This document shows, in pieces, positions 49,321 to 58,869 of a stretch of DNA of 64,000 nt. The DNA comes from Desulfatibacillum sp. Its GTDB lineage: Bacteria; Desulfobacterota; Desulfobacteria; Desulfobacterales; SpSt-501. The DNA is taken from contig DYEU01000032.1 of the NCBI GenBank assembly GCA_020725555.1, positions 408,949 through 472,948 of the forward strand, written 5' to 3'. The translations under genes and the position numbers were made by a program. A model generated the notes under the pieces. The model made no database searches and was not told where the DNA came from. It was given only the letters and a program-made list of their open reading frames with translations. Numbering within the stretch: the stretch's first letter is position 1; each line of letters starts with the position of its first letter.

Positions 49321-50136
49321 ATGGACCGCGCGCGGATCGAGGTCGTGCGGAGCGTGATCTGGCAGATGACGAGCACGATCGTGGTTTGCGGGCCAAGCGC
49401 GCTCGTCGTCGACCCGGGCGTCTTCCCCGCGGAAGCGGAGGCGATCCGCCGCCGCATCCCGGCCGGGGTGAGGGTCGAGGCGCTTGTCTTCACCCACCAT
49501 CACTGGGATCACGTGGTGGGGCATTTCGCCTTTCCCGGCGTGCCGGTCTATGCCTCCTCCACGCTGGTTCGCGCCGTGGCCGAACAGGGAGCGCTCGCGC
49601 GCGAGGCCCTGGAAGAGGCCCGGCGGCGCGACGGGGAGTGGTACGTGGAGCGGCCCGGCGGGTACCGCTGGCCGGAGGATCTGCGCGGGCTCGAGGACGG
49701 GTTCCACTTCAACGTGGGCGATCTGGACGTCGAGGTCCTCGGGCTCCCCGGGCATGCCCCCGACGCCATCGGCTTGCGGGCGGAGGAGACCCTGATCGTG
49801 GGCGACTACCTTTCCCCGCTCGAGATCCCCTTCGTGGACGATCTCGAGGCCTACCGCCGCACGCTGCGGCGGCTGCTGGCCCTTTCGGCCGCGGGGGTCG
49901 AGCGGGTGATCCCGGGGCACGGCCCCCCCCTGACGGCGGAAGAGGCCCGGCGCATCGGCCGCGAGGATCTGGGCTACCTCGACGCGCTCGCGCGCTGCCG
50001 GGTGCCGGGCGACGCGGAGGCCGCCCTGCGGATTCCGCTGCCGCGCGCCTCTACGGTGCCCGGGATGGCGGGGCACCACCGCGAGAACTGCCGCCGCGCG
50101 GGGTGGGTCATTCCTGCGGATGGAAGCGGCGGATGA
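49321..50136 (+). CDS. MBL-fold metallo-hydrolase
   Basis: VFTHHHWDHVVGH (HxHxDH variant); GLPGHAPDAIGLR; VIPGHGPPL. Confidence 0.9.
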   Translation: MDRARIEVVRSVIWQMTSTIVVCGPSALVVDPGVFPAEAEAIRRRIPAGVRVEALVFTHHHWDHVVGHFAFPGVPVYASSTLVRAVAEQGALAREALEEARRRDGEWYVERPGGYRWPEDLRGLEDGFHFNVGDLDVEVLGLPGHAPDAIGLRAEETLIVGDYLSPLEIPFVDDLEAYRRTLRRLLALSAAGVERVIPGHGPPLTAEEARRIGREDLGYLDALARCRVPGDAEAALRIPLPRASTVPGMAGHHRENCRRAGWVIPADGSGG

Positions 50137-50938
50137 TGTAGCCCCCGGATTTCTCGTCGGGCTCGAGCTCGAGGAGTCCCCGGGAGGCCGCCTCTTCGAG
50201 CAGCCGGTTGAAGGAGCGGAACCCGTAGTAGGACTCGTTGAACCCGGGCCGGCGGCGCTTGAGCGCCTGCTTGACCATCGAGCCCCAGATCTTTTCCTCC
50301 GCGCCGCGCTCCTCGGCAAGCGCCTCGAGGGTCTCCATGACCAGGGCGAGCGCCTGGCGCGTGCGCTCCTCGCCTTCCGGGTCGGCTGCCGCGGCGGCCG
50401 CCGCGGCCTTCTTGCCCGCTGCGGCACGCGCGGGCCGGCGGGCGGGCTTCGGCGCCGGCTGTTTCTTGCGCACGAGGTCGTCGTAGTAGATGAACTCGTC
50501 GCAGTTGGCGATCAGCAGATCCGAGCTCGAGCTCTTCACCCCCACGCCGATCACCTTCTTGTTGTTTTCACGCAGCTTGCTCACGAGCGGCGAGAAGTCC
50601 GAGTCCCCGCTCACGATCACGAAGGTGTCCACGTGGGACTTGGTGTAGCAGAGGTCGAGGGCGTCGACGACGAGCCGGATGTCGGCCGAGTTTTTTCCCG
50701 ACTGGCGCACATGGGGGATTTCGATCAGCTCGAAGGCGGCCTCGTGCATCGTGGCCTTGAACTCCTTGTAGCGCTCCCAGTCGCAGTAGGCCTTCTTGAC
50801 GACGATGGTGCCCTTGAGGAGCAGCCGCTCGAGCACCTTGCGGATGTCGAACTGGGCGTAGCGCGCATCCCGCACGCCGAGGGCCACGTTTTCGAAATCG
50901 CAGAAGACGGCCATGATGTCGGTCTGCTCTTTGCTCAT
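50108..50938 (-). CDS. NYN (PIN-like RNase) domain protein with C-terminal OST-HTH/LOTUS domain (LabA/DUF88)
   Basis: MAVFCDFENVALGVRDARY; DIRLVVDALDLCYTKSHVDTFVIVSGDSDFSPLVSKLREN; C-term KQALKRRRPGFNESYYGFRSFNRLLEEA. Confidence 0.9.
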   Translation of the reverse strand: MSKEQTDIMAVFCDFENVALGVRDARYAQFDIRKVLERLLLKGTIVVKKAYCDWERYKEFKATMHEAAFELIEIPHVRQSGKNSADIRLVVDALDLCYTKSHVDTFVIVSGDSDFSPLVSKLRENNKKVIGVGVKSSSSDLLIANCDEFIYYDDLVRKKQPAPKPARRPARAAAGKKAAAAAAAADPEGEERTRQALALVMETLEALAEERGAEEKIWGSMVKQALKRRRPGFNESYYGFRSFNRLLEEAASRGLLELEPDEKSGGYIIRRFHPQE

Positions 50939-50984
50939 GGAAACGACCTCCCGTTGCGCCGCGGGACGAACCCCCCCGCGGCGG

Positions 50985-51413
50985 TCAGCGCGGCTGCCCC
51001 GCGAGGATGGTGGCCCCGCAGAGGATCATCAGGATGGAGAGCGCCTTGAGCCAGCTCATGCGGTCTCCGAGAAAGACCCCCGCGAGCGTCACCACGAGGA
51101 TGCTGCCCCCGATGATGATCGGGCCGCCGATCGAGACCGGAAGCCCCTCCTTGTAGGCCTTCAGGATGAAGAAATCGGCCAAAAGGACCGAAAGCCCCGC
51201 CCCGGCGCAGAGCAGCACGGCCTGGGCCGAGGCCTCCGGCCGCCCCGCGCGCAGCGTGGGCAGAAAGATGAGCAGCCCCGCGGAAAAGGCGGTGATCTCG
51301 GTGATGAGGGCCCCGAGCAGCGGGTGCATCTGCCGCGAGGCGGCGGAGATGAAGACGTTCCACAGGCCCGTTCCCAGGGCGCCGATGGCCACGAAGGCGA
51401 TCCGCGTCAGCAT
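50985..51413 (-). CDS. EamA/DMT-like transporter, single-repeat (about 142 aa)
   Basis: ISAASRQMHPLLGALITEITAFSAGLLIFL...PIIIGGSILVVTLAGVFLGDRMSWLKALSILMILCGATIL. Confidence 0.8.
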   Translation of the reverse strand: MLTRIAFVAIGALGTGLWNVFISAASRQMHPLLGALITEITAFSAGLLIFLPTLRAGRPEASAQAVLLCAGAGLSVLLADFFILKAYKEGLPVSIGGPIIIGGSILVVTLAGVFLGDRMSWLKALSILMILCGATILAGQPR

Positions 51414-52792
51414 CGGGGGTCCTTTCGGCGGGAGGGGGTCGCCCCCCGGCGGCGGGGCCCGCCCCGGCCGCGCAGGAAGTCCGCGAGCACGGCCTCCAGG
51501 TCGGGGCTGCCGATCTCCTGGAGGCGGTAGTGGACGCGGGTCGCGGGCCGGCCGATGGGGATGAGGCGGGCGAGGTCGATCGGGGTCCCGATGACGACGG
51601 CGTCGCAATCGGTGCGGCGGATCGTCGCCGCGAGATCCCGAAGCTGCCGCCGCCCGTAGCCCATGGCCGGCAGCACGGAGCCGATCCCGGGGTAGGTGCG
51701 GAAGGTCTCGCGCAGCGTGCCCACGAGGAAGGGCCGCGGGTCGACGAGGGCCGCGGCGCCGAACTTGCGCGCGGCGACGACCGCCGCCCCGAAGGTCATT
51801 TCGCCGTGGGTGAGGGTCGGGCCGTCCTCCACGGCGAGCACGCGCTTGCCGCGGATCACCGCGGGGTTGTCGACCGCGATCACCGAGGCCGCCTCGATCA
51901 CCACCGCGCGCGGGTTGTCGCGGGCGATGCTCTGCCTCACGGCCTCGATGCCTTCCGGCGGGGCGCTGTCGATCTTGTTGATCACCACGGCGTCGGCGAG
52001 CCGCAGGGTGACGTTGCCCGGGTGGTAGAGCCGCTCGTGGCCGGGGCGCAGGGGGTCGACGACGGTGATCATCCGGTCCGGCCGGAAGAACGGGAAGTCG
52101 TTGTTGCCGCCGTCCCAGACGATGACGTCGCAGCCTTGCGGGTCGTTCTCCGCGGCCCGCAGCACCTCCGCGTAATCGACCCCGGCGTAGACGACGTTGC
52201 CGCGCGCGATGTGCGGCTCGTACTCCTCGCGCTCCTCGATCGTGCAGCGGTGGCGGTCGAGGTCGGCCGGGACGGCGAAGCGCTGCACCCGCTGCCGCCG
52301 GAGATCCCCGTAGGGCATCGGGTGGCGCACGGCGACCACCTTCCAGCCGCGGGCGAGGCAAAGCTCGATCACCCGGCGCGCGGTCTGGCTCTTGCCGCAG
52401 CCGGTGCGCACGGCGCCGATCGCGATGACGGGCTTGCGGCTCTCGAGCATGGTGTCGCGCGGGCCAAGCAGCGTGAAGCTCGCGCCCGCCGCCTGGACGC
52501 GCGCGGCCACGTCCATCACGTGCTGGCAGGAGACGTCGCTGTAGGCAAAGACGCACTCGTCGGCCCCGAAGCGGCCGATGAGGGACTCGAGCTCCTCCTC
52601 GGGGAAGATGGGGATCCCCCGGGGGTAGCGCTTCCCCGCGAGGGCGGCGGGGTAGCGCCGGCCGGCGATCTCGGGGATCTGGGCCGCGGTGAAGGCCACG
52701 ACCTCGCAGGCGGGGTCGTCGCGGTAGCGGACGTTGAAGTTGTGGAAATCGCGCCCGGCGGCGCCCAGGATGATCACCTTCCGGCGTGGCAT
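51407..52792 (-). CDS. Cyclic 2,3-diphosphoglycerate synthetase-like P-loop protein
   Basis: KVIILGAAGRDFHNFNVRYRDDP; IGAVRTGCGKSQTARR; VWDGGNNDFPFFRPD; ADAVVINKIDSAP. Confidence 0.8.
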   Translation of the reverse strand: MPRRKVIILGAAGRDFHNFNVRYRDDPACEVVAFTAAQIPEIAGRRYPAALAGKRYPRGIPIFPEEELESLIGRFGADECVFAYSDVSCQHVMDVAARVQAAGASFTLLGPRDTMLESRKPVIAIGAVRTGCGKSQTARRVIELCLARGWKVVAVRHPMPYGDLRRQRVQRFAVPADLDRHRCTIEEREEYEPHIARGNVVYAGVDYAEVLRAAENDPQGCDVIVWDGGNNDFPFFRPDRMITVVDPLRPGHERLYHPGNVTLRLADAVVINKIDSAPPEGIEAVRQSIARDNPRAVVIEAASVIAVDNPAVIRGKRVLAVEDGPTLTHGEMTFGAAVVAARKFGAAALVDPRPFLVGTLRETFRTYPGIGSVLPAMGYGRRQLRDLAATIRRTDCDAVVIGTPIDLARLIPIGRPATRVHYRLQEIGSPDLEAVLADFLRGRGGPRRRGATPSRRKDPRC

Positions 52793-52806
52793 CGTTCGGT
52801 TTCCCC

Positions 52807-53733
52807 TCAGGCGACGACCCGGGTCCCCGCCTCGCCGCGGACGGCCGCCTCGATCTCCTCCAGGCGGCAGATGACCCCGGGGTTTCCGGTTTTGCGGTGG
52901 AACTGCAGGATCGCCTCCACCTTGGGGCCCATGGAGCCCGCGGGAAACTGCCCCCGGGCGTGATGGCGCGCGAGCTCCTCCGCCCGCACCTCGGTCAGCA
53001 GGCGGGCCTGGGGGGTCCCGTGGTCGAGGCAGACCCCCGGGACATCGGTGGCGATGACGAAGAGGTCGGCGGGAATGTCGGCGGCCAGCACGGCGCTGGC
53101 GAGGTCCTTGTCGATCACGGCGTCGACCCCGCGGAAGGTGCGCTCCCCGCGCACCACGGGAATGCCCCCGCCGCCGCAGCAGATGACGATGAACCCCGCC
53201 GCCAGCAGATGCTTGATCTCGCGGTGCTCGACGATCGAGAGCGGCCGCGGGCTGGCGACGACGCGGCGAAAGCCCTTCTCGGTCCGCACCGTGGGGTAGG
53301 GCAGCCGGCGGGCCTCCTCCTCGGTGTAGACGGGCCCGATCGGCTTGGTGGGGTTGCGGAAGGCGGGGTCCTCGGGGTCGACGACGACGTAGGAAATGAG
53401 CGAAACGAAGAGCTGCTCGGTCATGACCCCGATTTCCATGAGCGCCTCGTCGAGCGAGGACTCGATCATGTAGCCGATCTGGCCCTGGGTCATGGCGACG
53501 ATGATCTCCAGCGGCATGCTCGGCACCTCGCGGCAGCTCTCCTGCTGCAGCAGCAGGTTGCCCACCTGGGGGCCGTTGCCGTGGGTGATCACGAGGCGGT
53601 GGGTGCGCGACAGGCGCGCGATCTGGCGCATGGGGATTTTCAGGTTGGCGAACTGCTCCTCGGCCGTGCCGCGCTGCCCCTTGCGGATGAGGGCGTTGCC
53701 GCCGAGGGCGATCAGGACGAGCTTCGGGTCCAT
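52807..53733 (-). CDS. arcC: Carbamate kinase
   Basis: LVLIALGGNALIRKGQRGTAEEQ; VITHGNGPQVGNLLLQQE; ICCGGGGIPV. Confidence 0.95.
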   Translation of the reverse strand: MDPKLVLIALGGNALIRKGQRGTAEEQFANLKIPMRQIARLSRTHRLVITHGNGPQVGNLLLQQESCREVPSMPLEIIVAMTQGQIGYMIESSLDEALMEIGVMTEQLFVSLISYVVVDPEDPAFRNPTKPIGPVYTEEEARRLPYPTVRTEKGFRRVVASPRPLSIVEHREIKHLLAAGFIVICCGGGGIPVVRGERTFRGVDAVIDKDLASAVLAADIPADLFVIATDVPGVCLDHGTPQARLLTEVRAEELARHHARGQFPAGSMGPKVEAILQFHRKTGNPGVICRLEEIEAAVRGEAGTRVVA

Positions 53734-53738
53734 CGTCT

Positions 53739-54746
<1,008 letters not shown>

Positions 54747-54773
54747 CGCACACCTCGCGCCTTGCAGGAAATA

Positions 54774-54814
54774 GGGCCAAGGGCCGGTTCCCGCGGGGAG
54801 ACCGCCCTTGGCCC
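54774..54814 (-). repeat. 11-bp perfect inverted repeat in argF 5' leader
   Basis: GGGCCAAGGGC (54774-54784)/GCCCTTGGCCC (54804-54814), 28-68 nt upstream of argF ATG. Confidence 0.7.
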
Positions 54815-54892
54815 GAACCCATTCAGGCTATCAGAAAGGGGCCGCTCGTTCAACCCGCCGCCGGGCGCTTTTCCCGGCGCGAGGCCTGTGGT

Positions 54893-55483
54893 ATGGGGAA
54901 GCAAACCGGCGTTTCGACCGCCGGCAATCCATCCCGCCCGGAGGACCCGGCCGTGACCATCCCCAAGCCCTTGAGCCGCAGCGAGGCGGATGCGGGGCTC
55001 GAAGGCCTCTACCGCGACATGCACGCCGCCATCGGCAAGATGCCCAACATCTTCGGCGTCATGGCGCACTTCCCCGCCGCCCTGAAGGCCTTCATCCCCT
55101 TCTACACCGCGGTCATGACCCAGGGCAAGGTGCCGGCGCGCCTCAAGGAGCTGGCGTACCTCAAGACCGCGAGCATCAACGCCTGCCGCTATTGCATGAA
55201 AGCGCACAGCGCCTCCGCCCGTCAGGCGGGCGTGAGCGAGCGGCAGATCGAGGACCTCCGCTTCTACCAGAGCAGCCCGGCTTACGACGAAAAGGAGCGG
55301 GCGACCATCCGCTTCGCCGACCTCGTCACCCGCGGGGCGGCGGCCGTGGACGCCTCGGTGCTCGAGTGGCTGGGCACGTATTACGACGAGGCGGAAATCG
55401 TGGAGCTGGTCCTGGTCATCGGCCTGGCCAACCTCGTCAACCGCTTCAACGACACGCTGCAGATCGAGCCCGACCTCGGCTGA
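54893..55483 (+). CDS. Carboxymuconolactone decarboxylase/AhpD-like alkylhydroperoxidase family protein
   Basis: LKELAYLKTASINACRYCMKAHSASARQAGVS (CxxCxxxH). Confidence 0.88.
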   Translation: MGKQTGVSTAGNPSRPEDPAVTIPKPLSRSEADAGLEGLYRDMHAAIGKMPNIFGVMAHFPAALKAFIPFYTAVMTQGKVPARLKELAYLKTASINACRYCMKAHSASARQAGVSERQIEDLRFYQSSPAYDEKERATIRFADLVTRGAAAVDASVLEWLGTYYDEAEIVELVLVIGLANLVNRFNDTLQIEPDLG

Positions 55484-55501
55484 ACGCGGCGGCCCCGCCG
55501 G

Positions 55502-56317
55502 TCACGGGGTTGAGGCCGCCCCCTCGAGCTCCGCCCGCCGCCGCAGGAAGGCCCGCACGCGGCCCTCCGCCACGCGGCCTTCGGCCCTTCCGCCCCTCTT
55601 GAAGCAGCTGCCCACGATGAACCCCTGGGCCCGCGCATAGAAGCGCGCGAGGTTTTCCGGCGTGAGGCCGCTTCCGACGAGGACCGGAAGGCGCGTGTTC
55701 TTGCAGGCGTCCTCCAGCTCCGCCGGGTCCGCCGCGGCGCCGGTGCGCTCGCCGGTGACGATCAGCGCATCGGCGAGCCCGCGCTCGGCGAGATCACGCG
55801 CTTCGGCGGCGAGACCCCGCGGGGCGAGCGGGGCGGCGTGCTTGACGCGCAGGTCGGCGAAGACGAGGACCGGGGATTTGAGGGCGGCCCGCCTTCTCAG
55901 CGTCTCGTGGCCTTTCCCCTCGAGGATCCCCGAATCGCAGACGGCGGCCCCCAGGTGCACGTTCACGCGGATGAAGTGCGCCCCGGCGGCCGTGGCGACG
56001 GCGAGGGCGGCCAGGGCGTCGTTGCGCAGGACGTTCACCCCGACCGGGAGGCCCGCGGCGCGGACCACCTCGCGCGTCACCGCGGCCATCGCGGCCACGG
56101 TCTCGGGGGGAACCCGGTCCGGAAAGAAAGGGGTGTCGCGGAAGTTCTCGACGAGCAACCCCTCCACCCCCGCTCGGCGGAACAGCGCGGCCTCCTCCAG
56201 GGCGGCGTCGTAGACGCGGCCGATCTTTCCGGCGTAGCGCGGGGACCCGGGAAGCGGGGGCAGGTGGATGCAGGCGATCACGGGTTTCCGGTCGCCGAAG
56301 AGGCTCCGCCAGCGCAC
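55502..56317 (-). CDS. BtpA/SgcQ family protein
   Basis: KPVIACIHLPPLPGSPRYAG...GVEGLLVENFRDTPFFPDRVPPETVAAM. Confidence 0.88.
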   Translation of the reverse strand: MRWRSLFGDRKPVIACIHLPPLPGSPRYAGKIGRVYDAALEEAALFRRAGVEGLLVENFRDTPFFPDRVPPETVAAMAAVTREVVRAAGLPVGVNVLRNDALAALAVATAAGAHFIRVNVHLGAAVCDSGILEGKGHETLRRRAALKSPVLVFADLRVKHAAPLAPRGLAAEARDLAERGLADALIVTGERTGAAADPAELEDACKNTRLPVLVGSGLTPENLARFYARAQGFIVGSCFKRGGRAEGRVAEGRVRAFLRRRAELEGAASTP

Positions 56318-56338
56318 GGTGGGGTTCCCCTTCTCGGC

Positions 56339-57472
56339 TCACTGGCAGCGGCCGCGCAGGTCGATCGGCCAGACGTCGATCACCCGCTCGGCCCGCGTGA
56401 CGAGAAACTGGTCGAAGAGGTTCACCGTCGGGTCGCAGTGCGAGACGATGAGCTCGAGCACCGTCCCCGGCGCGGGCAGCAGGCAGGCGCGGTCCGGGGC
56501 GACGAGGCGGCCGTATTCGTCGCCGAACCACTCGTACTGCAGGCGGCGGTAATCGGGGTGGATCACCCGCGGCTTTCCGCCGTCGCGGTAGATCGCCTTG
56601 AGCCCCGCGTCCACGGTCACCTGCCGGCCGTGGGGGCCGCTCACGACCGTGGTGAGCAGGGTGAGTGCCGGGGTGTAGTCGGCTTCTTCCGAGCCGTCGG
56701 CCGATTCGATGGCGAGGTACTCGGCGTCCATGAGGGCGTAGGACCCGGCCTGAAGCTCGGTCAGCTCGGGGATGGCGAGATCGATGCGCGCCGTGCCGGT
56801 GCCGGAGCCGCTGAAGATGTCGCAGGAGGACGCGCGCTCCCGGAGCTCGCGGAACACGGCCGCGGCCTGCCGCAGGGCCTCGCGCGAGGCGAGCTTGCGG
56901 TCCGCGTAGCGGGGGATGTGCTGCAGGTGGCCGGCGTAGGCCTGCACGCCGCGCAGCCTGAGGTGGGGGCAAGCCAGAATCGTTTCCGCAAGCGCCGCGG
57001 CGCGGGCGGGGGGCACCCCCGTGCGGTGCTGGCCGACGTCGAGGTCGAGCAGCACGTCGAGGCGGCGGCCGGCCGCCGCGAGGCGGGCTTCCAAGAGCTC
57101 GATCCCCGCGGGGTCGTCGACGACGGCGATCAGAAAGGGCGCCCGCTCGAGGAGCGCGACCAGCCGGTCGGCCTTGGTGCGGCCGGCCACGGGCCCGGTG
57201 AGGAGGACCCCGGAGATCCCGGCCGTGACGAGGGCTTCGGCCTCGGCGATCTTGGCCGCGCAGGTGCCGATCGCGCCGTTGGCGATCTGCATCTTGGCGA
57301 GGGTGGAGCATTTGTGCGTCTTGGCATGGGGCCGCAGCGCCTTGCCCGCCGCCTTCACCCGCCCCTGCATCTTCTGGAGGTTCTCGTCCAGGCGGTCGAG
57401 ATCGATGAGGAGGCAAGGGGTGTCGAGCTCGGTTTTGCGGCGGCCGATGGCTTCCCGTGGGTTCGGCGTCAT
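56339..57472 (-). CDS. PLP-dependent D-threonine aldolase/D-serine dehydratase-like (alanine racemase fold)
   Basis: LDTPCLLIDLDRLDENLQKMQGRVKAAGKALRPHAKTHKC. Confidence 0.87.
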   Translation of the reverse strand: MTPNPREAIGRRKTELDTPCLLIDLDRLDENLQKMQGRVKAAGKALRPHAKTHKCSTLAKMQIANGAIGTCAAKIAEAEALVTAGISGVLLTGPVAGRTKADRLVALLERAPFLIAVVDDPAGIELLEARLAAAGRRLDVLLDLDVGQHRTGVPPARAAALAETILACPHLRLRGVQAYAGHLQHIPRYADRKLASREALRQAAAVFRELRERASSCDIFSGSGTGTARIDLAIPELTELQAGSYALMDAEYLAIESADGSEEADYTPALTLLTTVVSGPHGRQVTVDAGLKAIYRDGGKPRVIHPDYRRLQYEWFGDEYGRLVAPDRACLLPAPGTVLELIVSHCDPTVNLFDQFLVTRAERVIDVWPIDLRGRCQ

Positions 57473-57475
57473 GGG

Positions 57476-58003
57476 TCAGAGCCCCTGTTTCTCGAAAAAC
57501 ACAAAGCACAGCAGGAACACCGCGGCCACGGCGGGGATCACGGCCCAGGGGGAGAGGCCGAGCACGCCCGGCAGGGTGATCTTGCCGAGATTCCCCCAGG
57601 CCAGGAGCGTCTTTTCCAGCCGCGGGTAGGCCTCGGCGTAAAGGGCCGCCCCGACCATCATCCCCAGGATGGCGAAGAGCGCATGCCAGCGGCCCTCGGC
57701 CACCGCGCCGACCGAGGTCCCCGGGCAGAAGCCCATCACCGCCCAGCCCAGGCCGAAGAGGATGCCGCCCAGCACGTTCGCGCCGAGCTGGGTGGCCTTG
57801 GGGCTGAGGGCGGCGAGGTCGAGCGCCACCGCGGCGTGGATGCCGACCATCCCGACGAGGATCGCGGACATCATGAACTTGAGGATGGTCATGTCCTCCA
57901 GGCGCATGGCCGCCACCTGCTTTTCAAAGCGCAGCACCCGGCCCTGCTGGAGAAGGGCGCCGAAGGCGATCCCCGTGATCAAACCCAGCCAATGCTCGCT
58001 CAT
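57476..58003 (-). CDS. YeeE/YedE (TsuA-like) membrane protein
   Basis: GAVAEGRWHALFAILGMMVGA; GLGWAVMGFCPGTSVG. Confidence 0.82.
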   Translation of the reverse strand: MSEHWLGLITGIAFGALLQQGRVLRFEKQVAAMRLEDMTILKFMMSAILVGMVGIHAAVALDLAALSPKATQLGANVLGGILFGLGWAVMGFCPGTSVGAVAEGRWHALFAILGMMVGAALYAEAYPRLEKTLLAWGNLGKITLPGVLGLSPWAVIPAVAAVFLLCFVFFEKQGL

Positions 58004-58539
58004 CGGCGGCCTCCTTTCCCGCCGTAGACCCAGGCGGCCATGAGCACCCCGGCCCCGAAAAAGCAGCCGAGCGCGATGAACCCGCTGACCGAAAGCTGCA
58101 TCAGCCCGCTCAGGCCGTGGCCGCTCGGGCAGCCGTCGGCCATGCGCGCGCCGAACATGGCGACGATCCCGCCCAGAAAAGCGCCCGCGGCGCGAAGCGC
58201 GACGCTGTCTCCGAAGCGCTCGCGCCAGATCGGGGGCACCGCCTCGAGGCGGAAGCTCCCGTCGAGAATCGAGGCGGCGAGCGCGCCGATGAAGATTCCG
58301 GCAATCAGCATGAATTGCCAGTCGATCTTGATTTTTTCCTTGGCGAAGTAAGGGTTCTGCCGCACGTGGTCGGGGGCCGCCGCCTGTTCCACGAACCCCG
58401 CGGCGCGCACGAAGGTGGTCGAAGCCCCCAGGAAGTGAGTTTTCCCAAGAACCCGGGTCGTGACCACGACGGAAACGGTCGCCAGCACCCCGACCAGTGC
58501 GCCGGCGACGTAGGGCCTCCAGTCGATGCGTCGCTTCAT
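58000..58539 (-). CDS. YeeE/YedE (TsuA-like) membrane protein
   Basis: GGIVAMFGARMADGCPSGHGLSGLMQLSVSG. Confidence 0.85.
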   Translation of the reverse strand: MKRRIDWRPYVAGALVGVLATVSVVVTTRVLGKTHFLGASTTFVRAAGFVEQAAAPDHVRQNPYFAKEKIKIDWQFMLIAGIFIGALAASILDGSFRLEAVPPIWRERFGDSVALRAAGAFLGGIVAMFGARMADGCPSGHGLSGLMQLSVSGFIALGCFFGAGVLMAAWVYGGKGGRR

Positions 58540-58785
58540 GACCCCTCTCCCTTCGGTACGGGTTGCCGGAAGAGCCTCCGGTAGGGTTTCTCTTAGACCG
58601 ATTCGCGGCGGGGCTCAACCGCAACGCCGCGGAGGTGCGGAGCGGATCGCCGACATGGGCCGTCGGCGGGGGACGCAAGCGGGGCGGCGGGCCGTCGGGG
58701 CCTGCGCTGCGCTCCGGGGGCGATCCCCCGGCGGAATCGCTAGGCGGTGCGGAAGAGCCCAGGGAGTCTCCTTCCCTGGGCGGGG

Positions 58786-58814
58786 TTGTTGCCCGCTCGA
58801 TGGTGTTCTACTAT
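58786..58814 (+). promoter_or_regulatory. Candidate promoter for acetyltransferase-TraB operon
   Basis: TTGTTG-N17-TACTAT. Confidence 0.35.
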
Positions 58815-58869
58815 GGGAGCCGGCCGGAATGTCAATCGTTTCCTGGCACCTGGAGGAAGGGCCCCTTCG

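Noticed and set aside
48462-49493. 343-aa minus ORF spanning the YbjN-like gene and non-coding patch
   Set aside because: Arg/Pro-rich, crosses several unrelated segments, no SD, antisense to a better-supported gene
50390-50460. GC-rich simple repeat near 50.4 kb
   Set aside because: Encodes the Ala/Lys linker of the NYN-LOTUS protein; no separate repeat element needed
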